This document shows, piece by piece, positions 13,052 to 16,066 of a stretch of DNA of 16,066 nt. Both the position numbers and the translations under genes were made by a program. The first letter of the stretch is position 1; each line of letters starts with the position of its first letter. Source of the stretch: an uncultured Propionibacteriaceae bacterium (lineage in GTDB: Bacteria > Actinomycetota > Actinomycetes > Propionibacteriales > Propionibacteriaceae); NCBI GenBank assembly GCA_937988865.1, contig CALKHV010000083.1, positions 1 through 16,066 on the forward strand. The letters are read 5' to 3'. A model generated the notes under the pieces. It saw nothing but the letters and a program-made list of their open reading frames with translations. It searched no databases and was not told the origin of the DNA.

Positions 13052-15562
13052 ATGCCGCGTCTCGAGGTGCCCAGCGTCGCCGACGCCGACGCACTCTACG
13101 GCGCCTTCATCGACTGGGCCGCCGACCAGGGCATCGAGTTGTATCCGCACCAGGACCAGGCGGTCATCGAAATCCTCACCGGCGCGCACGCCATCGTCAC
13201 GACCCCGACCGGGTCGGGCAAGACGCTCATCGCGGTGGCAGCGCACTTCGCGAGCCTGGCGTCCGGGGGGCGCAGTTGGTACACCGCCCCCATCAAAGCG
13301 CTGGTCAGCGAGAAGTTCTTCGCGTACTGCGAGATCTTCGGCACCGAGAACGTCGGGATGATCACAGGCGACGCCTCCGTGAACTCCGGTGCGCCCATCA
13401 TCTGCTGCACCGCCGAGATCCTGGCGAACGTGGCGCTCCGGAACGGACACGAGGCATCCGTCGACCAGGTCGTGATGGACGAGTTCCACTTCATCGCCGA
13501 CCCCGACCGCGGCTGGGCGTGGCAGGTGGGCCTGGTCGAACTGCCCCAGGCCCAGTTCGTCATCATGTCAGCGACGCTGGGTGACGTGACCGAGTTGGCG
13601 TCCGATCTGGGGAAACGCACCGGGCGCCCGGCGACGGTGATCGGCGGGGCGACGCGTCCGGTGCCGTTGGCGTACTCGTGGGTGATCACGCCGATCCACG
13701 AGACGGTCGAGACCCTCGTCCGGGACGGCAAGGCGCCCGTCTACATCGTCCACTCGACGCAACTGGCTGCGATGGAGCGGGCCCAGGCCCTGCTGTCGGC
13801 GAACCTCGTGACGCAGGCCCAGCGGCGTGCGATCCTCGACGCGCTGGGGCATTTCCGCTTCTCAGGAGGTTTTGGACGCACGCTCGCGAAGCTCGTCCAC
13901 TCAGGTATCGGCGTCCACCACGCCGGGATGCTGCCCCGCTACCGACGCCTCGTCGAGACCCTGGCGCAGGCGGGACTGCTGGTGGCCATCTGCGGCACCG
14001 ACACGCTCGGGGTGGGCATCAACGTTCCGATCCGCAGCGTCCTGTTCACGGGCCTCACCAAGTTCGACGGACGCAGGGATCGCGTGCTGCGCGCCCGCGA
14101 GTTCCACCAGATCGCCGGCCGTGCCGGACGCGCGGGCTTCGACACCATCGGTTACGTCGTGGCGCAGGCGCCGGACCACGTCGTCGAGAACGAACGCGCG
14201 TTGGCCAAGGTCGGTGACGACCCGAAGCGGCGTCGCGGAGTGCCGCGGAAGAAGCCGCCCGAGGGGTTCATCAACTACACCGAGCAGACCTTCGAACGGC
14301 TCATCGCGGCCGAACCCGAGGCCCTGCACGCGCGGATGCGCATCACCCACGCGATGCTGCTCAACCTGCTGCAGCGCGAGGCGGACACGGCCGACGAGGT
14401 GGTCCGTCTCGTCGAGTCGTGCACGTCCGACCCGTCCGTGCGCAGGGCGCTGCTCCGGCGCGCCGCCCACATCGGACGCTCACTCATCGACTCCGGCGTC
14501 GTCCGTCGGCTGGCGATCCCCGAACCGTCCGGACGCAGGTACGCGTTGTCGCTCGACCTCCAGGACGACTTCGCGCTCAACCAGCCGCTGTCCGCGTTCG
14601 CGATGGCGGCGCTCGACCTGCTCGACCCGGAATCCCCCGACTATCCCCTCGATGTCGTGAGCATCATCGAGTCGACCCTCGAGGATCCGCGGACCGTGCT
14701 CGTGCAGCAGCAGTTCAAGGCGCGCGGCGAGGCGGTGGCCGAACTGAAGGCCGACGGTTATGAGTACGAGGAGCGCATGGAGTTGCTGTCGGAGGTGACG
14801 TGGCCGCAGCCCCAGGGCGAGCTCATCGAGCACGCCTATCGCGTCTTCCTCCCCCGCCATCCGTGGCTGGTCGAGTCGCCGCCGTCGCCGAAGTCGATCG
14901 TCCGCGACCTGTACGAGCGGGCCATGACGTTCGGGGAGTATGTGGCGTTCTACAAGGTGCAACGCAGCGAAGGACTCGTGCTGCGCTACCTCTCGGACGC
15001 CTTCCGCGCGCTGCGCCAGACCGTTCCCGAGAGTGCCCGGACGCCGGAGTTCACCGACCTGGTCGAGTGGCTGGGCGAGGTCGTCCGGCTGACCGACTCG
15101 TCGTTGCTGGACGAGTGGGAGGCCCTCACCGCGGGCGTCGAGCCCGCGGACGTGCTGTCGGCCCCGGCCCCCGTGCGTCCGGTGACGGGGAACCTGCGCG
15201 CGTTCCGTGTGCTCGTTCGCAACGCCATGTTCCGGCGGGTGCAGTTGTGCGCCGCCGACGACCTGGACGGGTTGGTCGACCTGGAGCGCGGAGACCAGGC
15301 GTCCACCATGACGCGCGCCCTCTGGGACGCAGCCCTGGAGGACTTCTTCGACGAGCACGATGTGCTGCCCGACGGGCCGGACGCACGCTCGCCCGCCCAC
15401 TTCGTGGTCGAGGAGACGGGGCGCATGTGGAGCGTCCGACAGGTCATCGACGACCCCGCCGGCAACCACGACTGGTCGATCACCGCGACCATCGATCTGG
15501 ACGCCTGCGACGAGGCGGGGGAACTCGTCGTCCACACGATCGACTTCGCGCGACTGGATTGA
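13052..15562 (+). CDS. Ski2-like DExH helicase with DUF3516 C-terminal region
   Basis: 836 residues, superfamily 2 ATP-dependent RNA (or DNA) helicase. Motif Q-like YPHQDQAV lies at 31-38, Walker A TPTGSGKT at 51-58, motif Ib-like CTAEIL near 119-124, DEFH (DExH box) at 143-146 and SAT at 173-175. Domain 2 has HHAGMLPRYR near 289-298, DTLGVGINVP near 317-326 and QIAGRAGR at 353-360. The layout matches the Ski2/Mtr4/HelY group. The C-terminal half (about 400-836) is the actinobacterial DUF3516 type, including a ratchet-like helical part and a late acidic segment. A role in RNA turnover or quality control is expected from relatives, not shown. The start is set by the TAGGTT box and family-like MPRLEVPSV; the frame is open for 188 codons upstream, but those run antisense through the aldolase-like gene and are rejected. 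Confidence 0.93.
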   Translation: MPRLEVPSVADADALYGAFIDWAADQGIELYPHQDQAVIEILTGAHAIVTTPTGSGKTLIAVAAHFASLASGGRSWYTAPIKALVSEKFFAYCEIFGTENVGMITGDASVNSGAPIICCTAEILANVALRNGHEASVDQVVMDEFHFIADPDRGWAWQVGLVELPQAQFVIMSATLGDVTELASDLGKRTGRPATVIGGATRPVPLAYSWVITPIHETVETLVRDGKAPVYIVHSTQLAAMERAQALLSANLVTQAQRRAILDALGHFRFSGGFGRTLAKLVHSGIGVHHAGMLPRYRRLVETLAQAGLLVAICGTDTLGVGINVPIRSVLFTGLTKFDGRRDRVLRAREFHQIAGRAGRAGFDTIGYVVAQAPDHVVENERALAKVGDDPKRRRGVPRKKPPEGFINYTEQTFERLIAAEPEALHARMRITHAMLLNLLQREADTADEVVRLVESCTSDPSVRRALLRRAAHIGRSLIDSGVVRRLAIPEPSGRRYALSLDLQDDFALNQPLSAFAMAALDLLDPESPDYPLDVVSIIESTLEDPRTVLVQQQFKARGEAVAELKADGYEYEERMELLSEVTWPQPQGELIEHAYRVFLPRHPWLVESPPSPKSIVRDLYERAMTFGEYVAFYKVQRSEGLVLRYLSDAFRALRQTVPESARTPEFTDLVEWLGEVVRLTDSSLLDEWEALTAGVEPADVLSAPAPVRPVTGNLRAFRVLVRNAMFRRVQLCAADDLDGLVDLERGDQASTMTRALWDAALEDFFDEHDVLPDGPDARSPAHFVVEETGRMWSVRQVIDDPAGNHDWSITATIDLDACDEAGELVVHTIDFARLD

Positions 15563-15570
15563 CTGATCGC

Positions 15571-15599
15571 CTGACAACCCCGTGCGGGGTTCGTAAGGT
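15571..15599 (+). promoter_or_regulatory. PEBP promoter with hairpin in the spacer
   Basis: CTGACA (15571-15576) and TAAGGT (15594-15599) are spaced by 17 bases, and the ATG at 15606 follows after 6 bases, so the transcript should be leaderless. The spacer is almost entirely an inverted repeat: AACCCC (15576-15581), loop GTGC, GGGGTT (15586-15591). The same hairpin lies 13 bases past the helicase stop and could act as its terminator, although only TT and no U-run follows. Confidence 0.65.
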
Positions 15600-15605
15600 C
15601 GGGCC

Positions 15606-16061
15606 ATGGAGCTCACCAGCACAGGCATTCCCGACGGTTCGACCATCGGTTTGAAGTACGCCGAGGAGGGCGCCGGCGGCCAGAACGTCAGCCCCGACCT
15701 CACCTGGTCCGGCGCCCCCGAGGGCACCAAATCGTTCGCGATCACCATCTACGACCCGGACGCCCCCACCGGCTCGGGCTGGTGGCACTGGGTGCTGATC
15801 GACATCCCGGCCTCCGTGACGCACCTCGATGAGGGTGAGGTGCCGGAGGGTGCGCGGCAGTGGGTGAACGACTACGGGTACGTGAACTACGGCGGGGCGT
15901 GCCCGCCGCCGGGGCCGGCGCACCGGTACGTCCACACGGTGCACGCGCTGCCGTTCGAGCACCACCCGGCGGACGAGTCGGCGAGTTGCGCGGCCGTGCG
16001 GGCGGGGATCTTCCGGAACCAGCTGGCGTCCGCGTCGTTCACGGCGTTGTTCGCGCAGTAG
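15606..16061 (+). CDS. YbhB/YbcL-family phosphatidylethanolamine-binding-like protein
   Basis: 151 residues, a complete single-domain PEBP-fold protein of the bacterial YbhB/YbcL (Raf-kinase-inhibitor-like) group. Diagnostic parts are NVSPDLTWSGAPEGTKSFAITIYDPDAPTGSGWWHWVLIDIP (27-72), which holds the DPDAP and HW ligand-pocket residues, and the GGACPPPGPAHRYVHTVHAL segment (96-115) corresponding to the GPxPPxGxHRY motif. There is no signal peptide, so it should be cytoplasmic. The biological function of bacterial members is poorly known; binding of small anionic or phospholipid head-group ligands is inferred from the fold. The ATG at 15606 stands 6 bases after a TAAGGT box and has no ribosome binding site. 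The gene ends 5 bases before the window edge. Confidence 0.93.
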   Translation: MELTSTGIPDGSTIGLKYAEEGAGGQNVSPDLTWSGAPEGTKSFAITIYDPDAPTGSGWWHWVLIDIPASVTHLDEGEVPEGARQWVNDYGYVNYGGACPPPGPAHRYVHTVHALPFEHHPADESASCAAVRAGIFRNQLASASFTALFAQ

Positions 16062-16066
16062 GTCCT

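Noticed and set aside
13052..15562. Helicase as part of a defence system
   Set aside because: The DUF3516 Ski2-like type is a core actinobacterial gene, and no nuclease, methylase, retron or other defence partner is next to it.
14480..15748. 422-codon open frame on the minus strand
   Set aside because: Antisense to the helicase tail and the PEBP gene, both well supported.
1..16066. tRNA, rRNA, CRISPR array, insertion sequence or attachment site
   Set aside because: No cloverleaf-like or rRNA stretch, no regularly spaced repeats, no transposase or integrase and no terminal inverted repeats were seen in the short gaps.

Overview
The window is a compact stretch of chromosome from a high-GC bacterium, almost certainly an actinomycete (Actinomycetota). 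Evidence is the strong G/C preference at third codon positions, many TANNNT -10 boxes placed 6-7 bases before an ATG (leaderless transcripts), an actinobacterial-type Ski2-like helicase with a DUF3516 tail, and long Ser/Thr/Pro/Ala-rich linkers in exported proteins. A position near Propionibacteriales is only a guess. There are 13 complete protein genes, no RNA gene, no insertion sequence and no CRISPR. No gap between genes exceeds about 200 bases.

Layout. Positions 61-2439 (minus) hold arginyl-tRNA synthetase (argS) and, upstream of it, a small transaldolase/fructose-6-phosphate aldolase. A 165-bp divergent region with a LacI-type operator candidate and a strong hairpin separates the aldolase from two tandem paralogous aldo-keto reductases (2605-4280, plus). 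UDP-glucose 6-dehydrogenase follows (4318-5655, plus) and converges on a DUF808 (YedI-like) membrane protein (5672-6628, minus). A SanA/YdcF-type DUF218 envelope protein and glucose-6-phosphate isomerase (pgi) form a minus-strand pair (6704-9040).

Positions 9085-12341 form an envelope block. A membrane-anchored SH3b/LAS-type peptidase-like protein (minus) is transcribed divergently from a Sec-exported, C-terminally anchored surface protein, which is followed in an operon by a membrane-tethered DsbA-like thiol oxidoreductase. Both exported substrate-like proteins have exactly two cysteines outside the membrane, so the DsbA-like protein may form their disulfides. Next come a KDPG-aldolase-like protein that has lost its catalytic residues (12354-12980, minus), the DUF3516 helicase (13052-15562, plus) and a YbhB/YbcL phosphatidylethanolamine-binding-protein homologue (15606-16061, plus).

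The genes are mostly core metabolism (translation, sugar-phosphate and UDP-sugar chemistry) and envelope maintenance. I see no clear defence island or mobile system. The most unusual items are the aldolase-fold pseudoenzyme, the 15-bp tandem repeat in the cytoplasmic tail of the SH3b protein, the series of leaderless promoters (several with a palindrome directly upstream of the -10), and a marked abundance of the hexamer GGACGC/GCGTCC.
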